Part shown: one piece after another, positions 44,050 to 53,484 of the stretch
How the letters are laid out: each line of letters begins with the position of its first letter
Numbering within the stretch: the first letter of the stretch is position 1
DNA from: Actinomadura nitritigenes
GTDB lineage: Bacteria; Actinomycetota; Actinomycetes; Streptosporangiales; Streptosporangiaceae
NCBI RefSeq assembly: GCF_017573545.1
Contig: NZ_JAGEOK010000033.1
Span: 62,001-126,000, forward strand
Length of the DNA stretch: 64,000 nt
Reading direction: 5' to 3'
Notes under the pieces: model-generated
The model's database searches: none
What the model was told of the DNA's origin: nothing
Seen by the model: only the letters and a program-made list of their open reading frames with translations
Position numbers and translations under genes: made by a program

Positions 44050-46872
44050 GTGGAGGTTCGCTTGGACGAGCGGCCGTCGGGTTCACGCGGCACTGCGGCA
44101 CCGACCGGAGGGGGCGGCGTTCACGGCTCCGCGGAGCGGGACGGGGCGTCCCGCGACGCGATCGTCGGGCGGGACGCCGTGATCGAGCGGCTTACCGCCC
44201 TGGTGGCGGACCTGTCCGGCGGCGGACGGGCCCTGCTCCTCTCCGGGGCCGCGGGGACGGGCAAGAGCACCCTGCTGGACGACGCGGCCCGCCGTGCCGC
44301 GGCGGCGGGCCGGCGGGTGCTGCGCGCGGCCGGTCACGAATCCGAGCAGGACCTGCCGTTCGCGGCTCTCCACCAGCTTCTGCGGCCGGTGCTGACCGAG
44401 GCCGGCGACCTGCCGGACAGGCAGCGCCGGTCGCTGCTCGGCGCCTTCGGGTTCGAGCCCGGCGACGCCGACCCCCTGCTGACGGGCGTCGCCGTCCTGA
44501 CCCTGCTGTCCCAGGTCGCCGAACGGGCGCCCTTGCTGGTCGTGCTGGACGACGTCCAGTGGATCGACGCGGCGTCCGCCGACGTCCTGTCCTTCGCGGT
44601 CCGGCGGCTGGACGACGACTCGGTCGCGGTGCTGGCCGGCGGGCGCGACAGCGACGATCACGCTGCCGGCCGGGGGCCGGCCGGAGGCTTCGACCGGGGC
44701 GTTCCGAAGCTCGTGCTGGGCCCGCTCGACCGGGCCGAGTCCCGGCGGCTGCTCGACCTGCGCTCGCCCGGTCTGGCGGCCGGGCTGCGCGAACGCGTCC
44801 TCGATGAGGCCGCGGGGAATCCGCTGGCCCTGCTGGAGCTGGCCGAGGCGGCGCGGGGCCGTCGCGCCGGCGAGGCGCAGGGGCCGCTGCCGGTGGGCGA
44901 GCACCTGGCGAGGATCTACACCGCGCGTCTCGCGGAACTGCCCGAAGCCGGCCGGCGCGCCCTGCTGCTGCTCGCCGCCGCCGACGCGGCCGATCCCCCC
45001 GACACCGTGCCGGCGCTGCTGCCCGATCCCGAGGACAAGGCGTGGACCGCCGTCGAAGAGTCCGGTCTGATCCGCAGGGAGGGCCGGCACATGCGGTTCC
45101 GGCACCCGCTGATCCGCTCCGCGGTCTACCACGCCGAACCGCTGGACGCCCGCCTGGACGCGCACCGCGCGCTCGCCGGCGCCCTGCGCGACGAACCGGA
45201 CCGCCGCGCCTGGCACCTCGCCGCCGCGACCCTCCACCCGGACGCCGAGGTGTCCGCCGCCCTGGAGCGGACGGCCGAGCGGGCGCGCCGGCGCGGCGGC
45301 CACGCGGCGGCGGCCAGAGCGCTCGCCCGCGCGGCGGAGCTGCGCCCGGACCGCGAGGACGGCGCCCGCCTGCTGGCGGACGCGGCCGGCCTGGCCGCCT
45401 TCACCGGGGACCTGCCCTGGGTCGAGGAGCTGGCCGCCCAGGCCCGCGCCCGGACCGGCGACCCCGCCGTGCGCGCCACCGCCTCACTGCACGCCGGACG
45501 GCTGGCCGCGCTGACCGGGCGGCACGCGGGCGCCTTCGCCGGCCTCGCCGCGATCGCCGCCGACCTGGCGGCCGCGGCCCCGGCCACCGCGCTGGACGCG
45601 CTCGCCACCGCCGCCGTGCTGCGCTTCTACTCGGGCGAGGAGTCCCAGCGGCGGGAGATCGAACGGATCCTGCCGCGCCTGCCCGCCGGACCGCTGCGCG
45701 AGTGGACGCTGGCCGTGTCGGACCCCTTCGGCGGCGGCCGAGCGCTCGCGCCCCGGCTGCCGGACCTGATCGCCGCTGCCTGGGGACGTCCCGAACGGTC
45801 GACCGCCCTCGCCATCGCCGCCTGGATCCTGGACGAGACCCCCTTGGCCGTCCGCACGTTCGACGAGGCCGTCCACGCGTGGCGCGCCGCCGGCCCCCTC
45901 CCGGACGGTCTGGGCGGCGTCGTCGCGATGGCCTACTTCGAGAACGGACGCTGGGAGCAGGCCCGGACGGTCTGCGCCGAACTCGCCGCGCTGCCCGCCG
46001 CGCCGGTCCTCGACCACGCGGTCGCGTGTGCGCGCGCTGTCGACGCGATGGTGCTGGCCGCGCAGGGCAACGCGGCGGCCGCACGCGCGCTCGCCGGCGA
46101 GGCGCTGCGCCTGGTGGACCCGCTGGAGAGCCGGTCGGTCGCCGTGTACGCGCACCGCGCCCTCGCGAGCGCCGCCATCGCCGACGGCGACCACGAGACC
46201 GCCTACGAGTACGCGCGCACGGTCTTCGACGCGGACGGCGACCCCGTCCACTACCACGCCTCGTACCCGGCGCTGGCCGAACTCGCCGCGTCCGCCGCGC
46301 GCAGCGGCCACCACGCCGACGCGATCGCGATCATCGAACGCTCCGCTCGCACGCTGGCCGGCAGCGGCTCGTCCCGCCTGCGGGCCCTCGTCCACCGCGG
46401 CCGTGCGCTGCTCGCCGAACCCGAGCACGCCGAGCCGGACTTCCAGGCCGCCCTGGCCGAACCCGCGCTGGAGCGCTGGCCCTTCGAGCACGCCCAGACG
46501 CTGCTGGAGTACGCGGAATGGCTGCGGCGGCGCCGCCGCATCACCGAGGCGCGGCCGTTCCTCACCGCGGCCAACGACACCTTCCGCAGGCTGGGAGCGC
46601 GGCCGTGGGCGGAACGCGCACAGTCCGAGTCTCGAGCGGCCGGTCTGGACACCGACTCGGCCGTCCCCGGCGCCTTCGCCGGGCTCTCACCGCAGCAGCA
46701 GCGGATCGTCCGTCTCGCCGCGCGCGGGCTGAGCAACCGCGAGATCGGCGAACGCCTCTTCCTCTCACCGCGGACCGTCGGCTCCCACCTCTACCGCACC
46801 TTCCCCAAGCTGGGCGTCACCGCCCGCTCCCAGCTACGGGACGTGGTCGACGCGGCGGGCGGCCCGGTCTGA
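44050..46872 (+). CDS. LuxR family regulator of the LAL (large ATP-binding) type
   Basis: This protein of about 940 residues has an N-terminal AAA-type ATPase (Walker A SGAAGTGKSTLL, Walker B LLVVLDDVQWID), a long helical TPR-like middle (about 350-860) and a C-terminal LuxR helix-turn-helix (about 880-935: LSPQQQRIVRLAARGLSNRE, ending in LGVTARSQL). LAL proteins activate catabolic or secondary-metabolite operons. It is divergent from the MBL-esterase-RidA operon, its probable target. The GTG at 44050 is one possible start; a TTG at 44062 has GGAGG at better distance. Its last 56 bases overlap the FUSC gene tail to tail. Confidence 0.88.
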   Translation: MEVRLDERPSGSRGTAAPTGGGGVHGSAERDGASRDAIVGRDAVIERLTALVADLSGGGRALLLSGAAGTGKSTLLDDAARRAAAAGRRVLRAAGHESEQDLPFAALHQLLRPVLTEAGDLPDRQRRSLLGAFGFEPGDADPLLTGVAVLTLLSQVAERAPLLVVLDDVQWIDAASADVLSFAVRRLDDDSVAVLAGGRDSDDHAAGRGPAGGFDRGVPKLVLGPLDRAESRRLLDLRSPGLAAGLRERVLDEAAGNPLALLELAEAARGRRAGEAQGPLPVGEHLARIYTARLAELPEAGRRALLLLAAADAADPPDTVPALLPDPEDKAWTAVEESGLIRREGRHMRFRHPLIRSAVYHAEPLDARLDAHRALAGALRDEPDRRAWHLAAATLHPDAEVSAALERTAERARRRGGHAAAARALARAAELRPDREDGARLLADAAGLAAFTGDLPWVEELAAQARARTGDPAVRATASLHAGRLAALTGRHAGAFAGLAAIAADLAAAAPATALDALATAAVLRFYSGEESQRREIERILPRLPAGPLREWTLAVSDPFGGGRALAPRLPDLIAAAWGRPERSTALAIAAWILDETPLAVRTFDEAVHAWRAAGPLPDGLGGVVAMAYFENGRWEQARTVCAELAALPAAPVLDHAVACARAVDAMVLAAQGNAAAARALAGEALRLVDPLESRSVAVYAHRALASAAIADGDHETAYEYARTVFDADGDPVHYHASYPALAELAASAARSGHHADAIAIIERSARTLAGSGSSRLRALVHRGRALLAEPEHAEPDFQAALAEPALERWPFEHAQTLLEYAEWLRRRRRITEARPFLTAANDTFRRLGARPWAERAQSESRAAGLDTDSAVPGAFAGLSPQQQRIVRLAARGLSNREIGERLFLSPRTVGSHLYRTFPKLGVTARSQLRDVVDAAGGPV

Positions 46873-48976
46873 TCGCCGTCCGGTGGCGAGCGCGGCGGTG
46901 ACCCGCCGCAGGGCCGCCGAGGGCCCGCGCCAGTTCGGCCGTCGCCTCCTCCATGCGGCACAGGTGGAACAGCGCGCGGTCCCCGGTGGGCGTGTGATCC
47001 CGGGGCCAGCGGGGGTCTGCGGCAATCCGCTCCAGCGTGCGCGAGTGGCCGCCGGTCGCGGGCCACGCGCCAGCCCGCAGCAGCCGGATCGCCTCGTCGA
47101 GGTTGCCCCGGACGCGCTCGGCCGCCTCATCCGCACACCCCGCCCCGCCCGGCCGAGCGGGGCGTGCCCCTACCGCCGTGACGGCGGCGAGGCTGCGAGC
47201 ATGGTAGGCGCACGACTCCAGCAGCGCGAGCAGATGCCGGGCGCCGGCGCGATGCGTGCGGCGCGGGTTCAGCGGGTGGACGAGCGGGCGGAGGGAGCCG
47301 CGCAGCTCCTCCAGGGCCCGGTCCAGCTCACGGGTACCGAGCGGCGTGACGCCCCGCGGTGGGCGCGTCCGCTGAAGGGCGCGCAGCACCACGAGCGACC
47401 GCTCCCCGCCGGCCCGGCGCACGGTCGTGGGAACCACGAGCGCCCCCGCCAGCACTCCGCACATCACGCCGAGGGCGGTCTCCCGGACCCGCACCGCGAG
47501 AAGCTCGGTGGAGAAGACACCGAGCAGAGCGAAGACCGTGACGATCATGCAGGTGATGAAGAAGCTCACCGCCCAGTACGCGTCCGGCGGCGTGCAAAAG
47601 ATGCCGAAGACGCACACCAATGACACGCACAGGACGACCGGGACGCCGCCGACCCCGGCGACCGCCGGCCCGCAGGCCACGCCCAGAACGGTGCCCAGCA
47701 GACGTTGCAGCCCCTGGACCAGGACGTCCCCGGAGCTCTCGGTGTTGACGAAGACCGCCCACGCGGACAGCACGGCCCAGTACCAGTGCTCGGAGGACAG
47801 CGCGCTCGCACCCGCCACGGCGCCGGCCGCCGCCGCAGCGACCTGCACGGCCCGCCACGTCGTAGCCGGCCTCAGCACGCCGCGCCCAGGAGACGCGCCC
47901 TCGGCCTGCGGCGCCGCGCCGCTGATCACCGGACGGCACGGACCGTGTTCCGGAGGATGGATCGCACCGTCGCCGGCCGGTCGGAGCCCGGCCACGGCAC
48001 GCATCAGTTCGCCGATCGCATCGTGGACGTCCAGCAGCGCGGCCGGTGTAGCGGGTCCCAGGCTCAGCCGGTCGTGAGCCGCATCCAGGCCACCCCCGTC
48101 ACGCCCGTTCCGTGTCCGGGCCAGATGGCCGTGGACGGCCCGCAACTCCAGCACCAGATGTTCCCGGAGGCGGGAGGACGCCGCCGGGTCCGCGGCGGAC
48201 CGGACGGCCAGCACCGCCAGCCGCTGCGCGGCCACCTCGGCCTGTGCGATCCGCCCCGGCTCCCCGGTCCCGCCCGGCACGCGGGGGCCGAGGACGTCCG
48301 CGATCATCAACGCGCTGCGGTGCAGCCGGACGATCCTGCGCTCCAGGGCTCGGGCCGCGCGAACGTCGTCCCGGCCCGCTCGTACCAAGTCGATCGTGCC
48401 GAGCACCACTCGCCCCAGCTGGGTGCGGAACGCGCGCCGCAGCCGCCGCAGCGTGCCGCCGGGGCTCGTACGCAGCAGCCCGAAACGCACGAGCGCGTCG
48501 GCGGCGAAACCCACGGCCACGGCGGCGTACAGGCCTGGCAGGTCGCTCATCCGCGCGCCGAGGAACTGGGGCAGGAAGTAGGCCATGAAGGCCAGGATCC
48601 CGAGTGCCTGCCCCCGCGCCCCGTACCGGCGGACGTACACCGCCCAAAAGATCAGCAGGACGAAGACACTCCCGGCCGGCACCGGATAGGGCGCCAGCGC
48701 ACCCCCCATGAGCAGGACGATGGACACCACGGGCACCGCTGCGGCGACCACGAACGCCTGATCCCGGGCAGCGCCGTCACCGAGGGCCAACGCGACGGTG
48801 AAGGGGGCGAAGCAGCCCGCGACGAGCAACTCGGCGGGCGCGCCCGAGAGGCCCAGGCCGGCCAGGGTGAGCGCCACGCCGATGACCGCCCTGAGCGCTG
48901 ACAGCGTCCGCACGAGCCCGGGATCGCCGGCCTCCAGCCGATCCCGCACACGTTTCGCCGGCAGCCGGACGGCCAT
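46817..48976 (-). CDS. FUSC family membrane protein (fusaric acid resistance-like)
   Basis: This 719-residue inner-membrane protein has the two-block design of the FUSC/YccS family: six helices (about 25-170), a long cytoplasmic helical region (about 175-360), six more helices (about 375-520) and a C-terminal cytoplasmic tail. The second block includes STEHWYWAVLSAWAVFVNT-like sequence (residues SSEHWYWAVLS) typical of the aromatic-acid exporter group. It probably exports an aromatic or acidic compound. The ATG at 48976 has ACGGAG upstream. The tail overlaps the end of the LAL regulator gene. The last 20 residues are Arg/Pro-rich, an effect of the overlap. Confidence 0.82.
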   Translation of the reverse strand: MAVRLPAKRVRDRLEAGDPGLVRTLSALRAVIGVALTLAGLGLSGAPAELLVAGCFAPFTVALALGDGAARDQAFVVAAAVPVVSIVLLMGGALAPYPVPAGSVFVLLIFWAVYVRRYGARGQALGILAFMAYFLPQFLGARMSDLPGLYAAVAVGFAADALVRFGLLRTSPGGTLRRLRRAFRTQLGRVVLGTIDLVRAGRDDVRAARALERRIVRLHRSALMIADVLGPRVPGGTGEPGRIAQAEVAAQRLAVLAVRSAADPAASSRLREHLVLELRAVHGHLARTRNGRDGGGLDAAHDRLSLGPATPAALLDVHDAIGELMRAVAGLRPAGDGAIHPPEHGPCRPVISGAAPQAEGASPGRGVLRPATTWRAVQVAAAAAGAVAGASALSSEHWYWAVLSAWAVFVNTESSGDVLVQGLQRLLGTVLGVACGPAVAGVGGVPVVLCVSLVCVFGIFCTPPDAYWAVSFFITCMIVTVFALLGVFSTELLAVRVRETALGVMCGVLAGALVVPTTVRRAGGERSLVVLRALQRTRPPRGVTPLGTRELDRALEELRGSLRPLVHPLNPRRTHRAGARHLLALLESCAYHARSLAAVTAVGARPARPGGAGCADEAAERVRGNLDEAIRLLRAGAWPATGGHSRTLERIAADPRWPRDHTPTGDRALFHLCRMEEATAELARALGGPAAGHRRARHRTAIRPGRPPRRPRPVAGSGR

Positions 48977-49319
48977 CGATTTCTCCGTTCGTCGAGTCCT
49001 CCCCCCATCGTGCGGACACGCAGCCCCGCCAAGGCATCCGACACATGACTGCACCGGTGGCGGTGCGGTTAGGTTGAAATGGGTGATCGTGTCGCCGGCG
49101 TCCTCGGCCTGCACGGCGTCCGAGAGGCTGCCCACGCTCAGGCAGCGGTCCACTGACCGGCCGTCCTCTCCTCTCCCCAGCACGGCCTGGCTCCTCGGCA
49201 GGGACCAAAGTCTCCGGCTCCGGGGCGCTTCGGGCACGTCCTGTCGGGACGAACGCCGGTGGGCACCGGCACCGGCAGGGCGTTGCCTTGAAAGGGGTCC
49301 ATACCGAGGACGGTGAACG
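48977..49319. other. Divergent promoter region at left edge of dormancy locus
   Basis: This 343-base gap separates the FUSC gene (minus) from the WS/DGAT gene (plus). It contains a DosR-type box at 49201-49215. No small gene is seen. Confidence 0.45.
49201..49215 (+). promoter_or_regulatory. DosR-type box upstream of WS/DGAT gene
   Basis: GGGACCAAAGTCTCC fits the mycobacterial DosR site (GGGACTTTNGTCCC) with a small change in the right arm. It lies 105 bases before the acyltransferase start. Confidence 0.6.
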
Positions 49320-50690
49320 ATGCAACGCATGAACGCGCTGGACGCCGGGATGTTCTTCGCCGAGAACGACACGACGCCCCTGCAGATCGGAACGGTCATC
49401 ATCTTCGAGGGCCCCGCGCCCGACCACGCGGACCTGGTGAAGCAGGTGCTCGCGAGACTTCCGCTGGCGCCGCGCTGCCTCCAGCGCGTCCGCACCGTCC
49501 CGCTGAACCTCGCGCACCCGGTGTGGGTGGACGACCAGCGCTTCGCCGTCGAGCACCACGTGCGCCACACCACCGCGCTGCCCGCACCCGGCGGTGCGCG
49601 CGAGCTGCACGAGCTGGCGGCCCGCGTCATGGCCCGGCCCCTCGACCTCACCCGCTCCCCCTGGGAGATCTGGCCCGTTGGCGGGCTGGAGGGCGACCGC
49701 TGGGCGGTGATCTGCAAGATCCACCACTGCATGGTCGACGGCCTCGCCGGCATCGACCTGCTGACCGTACTGCTGGACGCCGACTCCGCCTGGTCGCCGG
49801 CGGAGCCCGAACCGTGGGCTCCGGAACCCGAGCCCGCCTCCCGTGCACTGGTCCGTGCCGGCGTCCTGAATGCTTTCGCCGGCTACGGCCGGCAGGCCGT
49901 CCGGCTGTTCTCCCCGGCCCTGCGCGATTCGGTGTCGATCGCCCGGGCCGTCCCCTCGTACGCCGCTCGCCTCGCGCGCCCAGGCACGCCGTCGCTCAAC
50001 GGGCCGACCGGGCCGCACCGGCGGTGGTCGCGGGCGCACGCCGGGATGGACGAGATCGACCGCATCCGGCGCGACCTCGGCGGATCGGTCAACGACGTCG
50101 TGCTGGCCGCGGCGGCGCGCGGCTTTCGCGATCTGCTCGCCGCGCGCGGCGCCCTGACCGCGGACTCCGCCGTCCGCGCCCTCGTGCCCGTCTCCGTCCG
50201 GTCGCCCGGCGAGCGCGGCGGGCTCTCCAACCGGGTCTCGGCGGCGCTCGCCGACCTGCCGTGCGGCGAGCCCGACCCGGTCCGGCGCCTGCACCTGCTG
50301 AGGGAGCAGATGGCGGGGATGAAGAAGGGCGGCCGGGCCACCGCCCCCGAGTGCGCCATCAAGCTCATCGGCGGGGCGCCCGCACTGCTGGCCGTCACCG
50401 CGCACACCGCGCTCCGGCTCCGCCAGCCCCTGATCCAGACGATCGTCACCAACGTCCCCGGTCCGCAGTTCCCGCTGTTCGGGATGGGCCGCAGAGTGCT
50501 GGAACTCGCCCCCTACATCCCCATCGCGGCCGGGGAGCGGATCTCCATCGGAGTCGTCTCCTACGACGGCGCGCTCACCTTCGGCCTCACCGGCGACCGC
50601 GACGCGGTGCCCGACCTGGACGTCCTGGCCGCGGGGATCCGGGCCGGCATCGACGAACTCCTGCAGGCATCGCATTCCACCGCGGCCTAA
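49320..50690 (+). CDS. Wax ester synthase/diacylglycerol acyltransferase (WS/DGAT)
   Basis: This 456-residue enzyme makes triacylglycerol or wax esters from acyl-CoA. The catalytic HHxxxDG is IHHCMVDG (about 139-146). Other family stretches are the N-terminal MNALDAGMFFAENDTTPLQIG, LGGSVNDVVLAAAARGFRDL and TNVPGPQFPLFGMG near the C-terminus. The ATG at 49320 follows GAGGACGGTG. In mycobacteria the orthologue-like tgs1 is a DosR target that stores fat in dormancy; here too a DosR-type box precedes the gene. It opens the dormancy locus. Confidence 0.9.
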   Translation: MQRMNALDAGMFFAENDTTPLQIGTVIIFEGPAPDHADLVKQVLARLPLAPRCLQRVRTVPLNLAHPVWVDDQRFAVEHHVRHTTALPAPGGARELHELAARVMARPLDLTRSPWEIWPVGGLEGDRWAVICKIHHCMVDGLAGIDLLTVLLDADSAWSPAEPEPWAPEPEPASRALVRAGVLNAFAGYGRQAVRLFSPALRDSVSIARAVPSYAARLARPGTPSLNGPTGPHRRWSRAHAGMDEIDRIRRDLGGSVNDVVLAAAARGFRDLLAARGALTADSAVRALVPVSVRSPGERGGLSNRVSAALADLPCGEPDPVRRLHLLREQMAGMKKGGRATAPECAIKLIGGAPALLAVTAHTALRLRQPLIQTIVTNVPGPQFPLFGMGRRVLELAPYIPIAAGERISIGVVSYDGALTFGLTGDRDAVPDLDVLAAGIRAGIDELLQASHSTAA

Positions 50691-50837
50691 GAGGTCGTCA
50701 AGGAATCAGCGGCCGAGGCGGCCGATGGCGCGCTCGACTCCGAACCCTCTGCTCGCATCCCGCAGCGCCGCCCCGGCGGGCGGTCAAAGCCGCACCGGCT
50801 CTGGTGAAGTCCCCCTGCCGGTCAGATCTCGGCCGGC

Positions 50838-51026
50838 AGGGGCCTCCACCGCGAGTCGCTGCGCACCTGGGTGCGCCAGCGTCAGACCCAGGCCCAGGCC
50901 CACCTGGCCTATGCCGAACGCGAGGAGCTCAAACGACTGCGCCACCAAGACCGGCGAAACAAGGGCATGGTCAACCAGTTCTCGTACATGGCTTGCGCTA
51001 CACTCGGCCAATCATTGCCAGAATAA
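50838..51026 (+). pseudogene. IS3-family transposase OrfA remnant
   Basis: A 60-codon reading contains LHRESLRTWVRQRQTQAQ, then AYAEREELKRLRHQDR, matching the end of the helix-turn-helix and the leucine-zipper start of IS3-type OrfA. There is no start, the preceding helix is lost and a different tail leads to the stop at 51024. No OrfB or terminal repeats are visible. Confidence 0.6.
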
Positions 51027-51039
51027 GAGGTGATCGGAC

Positions 51040-51471
51040 ATTATCATTCGGCGCGGCGACGAAGTGATCGTCTCCTGCGAGCCGGCGAGCGCGCGGGTGG
51101 CCGAAGTGGATTCGCGCCACATCATCATAGAATGGCCGTGGCGAGCAATTGATAATTCCTCGAAATTTCGATGGAACGGCCAGTTCGCCCTCCCAAGGGG
51201 CGGTTCCCCTCTGGCGTGGATCCCCTACCGCCTCGAACCGCCGGCTTCCGCCCTCCACGCAGGAGACGTTTGCACGGTTTCCACCCCGCCGACACGTCTC
51301 TACGTGGGGCACTACGAGGAGTACGACCCTCCGCGCAATCTCGGCTGGGCTCCCGCGCCGACCGCAGGAATCTATGTGGTACCGCTGGAGACCAAGGACG
51401 TGGAAGACGCGGGCTGCATGCTCTACCTGGGCGGAGCCGATCCCATTCACGTGGAACCGGTTCATGACTAA
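51040..51471 (+). CDS. Hypothetical protein, possible ATT start
   Basis: This protein of about 143 residues is not recognised. It reads IIRRGDEVIVSCEPASARVAE at the N-terminus and is mostly beta by inspection (short hydrophobic strands, HIIIEWPWRAI, LYVGHYEEYDPPRNLGW). The nearest GTG is at 51064, but the near-perfect ribosome site AAGAGGTGAT at 51025-51034 points to an ATT codon at 51040, which would be an unusual initiator. Its 5' third is AT-richer than anything around it, a sign of foreign origin. It lies just after an IS3 scar and before a convergent terminator. Confidence 0.6.
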   Translation: MIIRRGDEVIVSCEPASARVAEVDSRHIIIEWPWRAIDNSSKFRWNGQFALPRGGSPLAWIPYRLEPPASALHAGDVCTVSTPPTRLYVGHYEEYDPPRNLGWAPAPTAGIYVVPLETKDVEDAGCMLYLGGADPIHVEPVHD

Positions 51472-51569
51472 GCCCGGATACACCGAACCAGCCCTCCGCT
51501 TGTTCCGACGACGAGCCGGCGCGGGCATCGTGACCGCGTTGCCGTAAGTGGATCGCGCTTCACGCCGGC

Positions 51570-51600
51570 GGGCCGGCTCCCTTCAATCGGGAACCGGCCC
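51570..51600. terminator. Bidirectional terminator hairpin
   Basis: GGGCCGGCTCCC pairs with GGGAACCGGCCC (one G-U pair) across loop TTCAATC. It sits between the hypothetical gene and the convergent DUF4389 gene. Confidence 0.65.
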
Positions 51601-51614
51601 GTCCTTCGCGCCGG

Positions 51615-52286
51615 TCACACCGGCTCGGGGGTCACCGGGCGGGAGTCCGGCTCGGCGCCGCCCATGTCGAGCCGGAACGGCGGGTACCGGTCGGTCATGA
51701 GGAACGCATAGCCCGCGACCCTGAGCGTCCACCTCGCGATCCCCATCACCAGATCGAAGAGGCCCCGCGGGTACCTGCCCGTGAACAGCAGCGCCACGGC
51801 GGCGATGAGGACCAGCAGAGCGTCGAGCCCGGGAGTGTCCCAGCCCCAATGCTCGCCCCCGCTCCCGCCGATGAGCAGCGAGACCACCAGGTAGTGCGGG
51901 ATCGCCAGCAGCCACCACTTCACCAGGACCAGGCCGCGCGAGAGCCGCTCCGGAGCGTCGATCGAGAGCCGGGCGGGATAGTCCGGGTCGTCCCGGAGCG
52001 TGAAAGGCGGATACCGGTCCGTGCCCAGCGCGCCGTACCCGTAGAACGCGACCCGCCAGGCCCAGCGCAGCACGCCGACGTTGAAGTCGAAGATCGGCCG
52101 GGGGTAGCGGCCGGTGACCAGGATCGCGAAGAAGGCCACCACGGTGAGCACCGTGAAGGCGATCCCGAGGAAGAAGAGCACGATGTAGTGCGGGATCAGC
52201 AGCAGCCATTTCACCAGCCACAGCCACCGCGAGGGCCTCTCGTCCAACCGGCCCTCGACGCGGACCGGCGTTCGTTCACCGTTCAT
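51615..52286 (-). CDS. DUF4389 domain membrane protein
   Basis: This 223-residue membrane protein contains two copies of the DUF4389 unit. Each has the pattern of a Lys-Trp-Leu-Leu amphipathic start, IPHY, membrane helix and TGRYPR turn: first LVKWLLLIPHYIVLFFLG with VTGRYPRPIFDF, then LVKWWLLAIPHYLVVSLL with TGRYPRGLFDL. DRYPPF follows both. Function is unknown; it is often found near universal stress proteins in actinomycetes. The ATG at 52286 overlaps the USP stop by 11 bases, so it is the second gene of a DosR-box operon. Confidence 0.85.
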   Translation of the reverse strand: MNGERTPVRVEGRLDERPSRWLWLVKWLLLIPHYIVLFFLGIAFTVLTVVAFFAILVTGRYPRPIFDFNVGVLRWAWRVAFYGYGALGTDRYPPFTLRDDPDYPARLSIDAPERLSRGLVLVKWWLLAIPHYLVVSLLIGGSGGEHWGWDTPGLDALLVLIAAVALLFTGRYPRGLFDLVMGIARWTLRVAGYAFLMTDRYPPFRLDMGGAEPDSRPVTPEPV

Positions 52287-53175
52287 CTCGTCCTCCCTGC
52301 GTGAGCCGCTCTCGATCCGGTGCGCCGGTTCGGCGGGGAACCACCGCGACCGGGCACTGCGCGTGGTGGACCGCCCCGTGGCTGATCGACCCGAGCCGCG
52401 GCGCGCTCCAGCTGCGCGCGTGCGCCCCGGTGACCACGAGGCAGGCGTTGCGCGAGGCGTTGGTCAGCGCGACCACGGGGTGCTCGATGAGGACCTCTTC
52501 CACCACGTCGACCTGCGGGTACTTGGCACGCCACGGGGCGATCACGGACGCGATCTCCTTGCGGAGCTCCGCGTCGACCTTCTCGTCCTCGGGGGCGTAC
52601 CCCGCCTCGACGTAGGTCGGGTACATCAGCCATGCGTGGACGACCCGCAGGCGGGCACCGCGCAGGGCCGCGACGTCGAAGGCGTAGCGGAGCGTCGTCT
52701 CCTCGTCCTTGGTCAGGTCGAGGCCGACGACGACCTCGCCCCGGTCGTCGGTGTCGCCCCGGACGACCACGAGCGGGACGGTGGTGCGGGCCGCCATCCG
52801 CAGGCTCGTCGAGCCGAGCAGCATGCTGGCGAAGCCACCGTGCCCGCGGTTGCCGAGCACGAGTTCGTACGCGTTCTCCGACTCCGCCATCAGCGCCTTG
52901 GGCGTGGACTCGGCGGCCAGCGTCGTCGCGGTCTCCAGGTCCGGGCGGCGCTGCCGGACCCGCTCGCGGGCGTCCTCGAGGACGCGCCGGCTGAGCCGCG
53001 TCATGCGCTCGACCGTCTCCGGAGGCGTGAACAGCGGCGCGCGGTACGGGCGGCTGTCCACGGCGTGCACGATGTGCAGGGGCCGGTTCCGGCGTACGGC
53101 TTCGGCGACCGCCCAGTCGAGGGCGCGGTTCGCGCACTCGGACCCGTCGACGCCGACGACGATCGATTCGGTCAT
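52276..53175 (-). CDS. Universal stress protein, tandem USP domains
   Basis: This 299-residue protein has two USP domains. The first (1-145) keeps the ATP-binding pattern, VGVDGSECANRALDWAV at the start and GNRGHGGFASMLLGSTS at the end. The second (about 150-290) has GLDLTKDEETTL but ends in GAHARSWSAPRLGSISH, a weaker nucleotide site. Double-domain USPs such as Rv2623 are ATP-binding dormancy proteins under DosR control. Two DosR-type boxes lie upstream (53271 and 53386). The ATG follows GAGGAGGG. Confidence 0.9.
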   Translation of the reverse strand: MTESIVVGVDGSECANRALDWAVAEAVRRNRPLHIVHAVDSRPYRAPLFTPPETVERMTRLSRRVLEDARERVRQRRPDLETATTLAAESTPKALMAESENAYELVLGNRGHGGFASMLLGSTSLRMAARTTVPLVVVRGDTDDRGEVVVGLDLTKDEETTLRYAFDVAALRGARLRVVHAWLMYPTYVEAGYAPEDEKVDAELRKEIASVIAPWRAKYPQVDVVEEVLIEHPVVALTNASRNACLVVTGAHARSWSAPRLGSISHGAVHHAQCPVAVVPRRTGAPDRERLTQGGRDER

Positions 53176-53270
53176 GTCACCCTCCTCGGTGAGCGTCGCG
53201 GGCTCCGGTGCCCCCGCGCTTCGCATGCGGTTCCTCGATCAGGGTGGCCGGGCGCCGCTGCGGCCCCCCA

Positions 53271-53284
53271 GGGGCGTAAGTCCT
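53271..53284. promoter_or_regulatory. Weak DosR-type box
   Basis: GGGGCGTAAGTCCT resembles the DosR site with an imperfect right arm. It is 96 bases upstream of the minus-strand USP gene. Confidence 0.45.
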
Positions 53285-53385
53285 CAGTTCGGGCCTCGAC
53301 CGGCTGGAAACCCTCCGCACCCGTGCGCGCCGGTCGCGGCCATGGCCAGGGGCCCGGGCGGATGAGGGCTGTCGGCGCCGCCGCC

Positions 53386-53399
53386 GGGACGAAGGTCCC
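53386..53399. promoter_or_regulatory. DosR-type box between divergent stress genes
   Basis: GGGACGAAGGTCCC has both arms perfect (GGGAC and GTCCC). It lies 86 bases before the small plus-strand gene and can also serve the USP operon on the minus strand. Confidence 0.65.
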
Positions 53400-53484
53400 T
53401 ACATGCGACCGGACGCCTGACGAACCCTTGAAGCATGAAGCGTGGCCGCTGTCGGGGGCGCCACGACCATGCAGAGGAGCGGCA

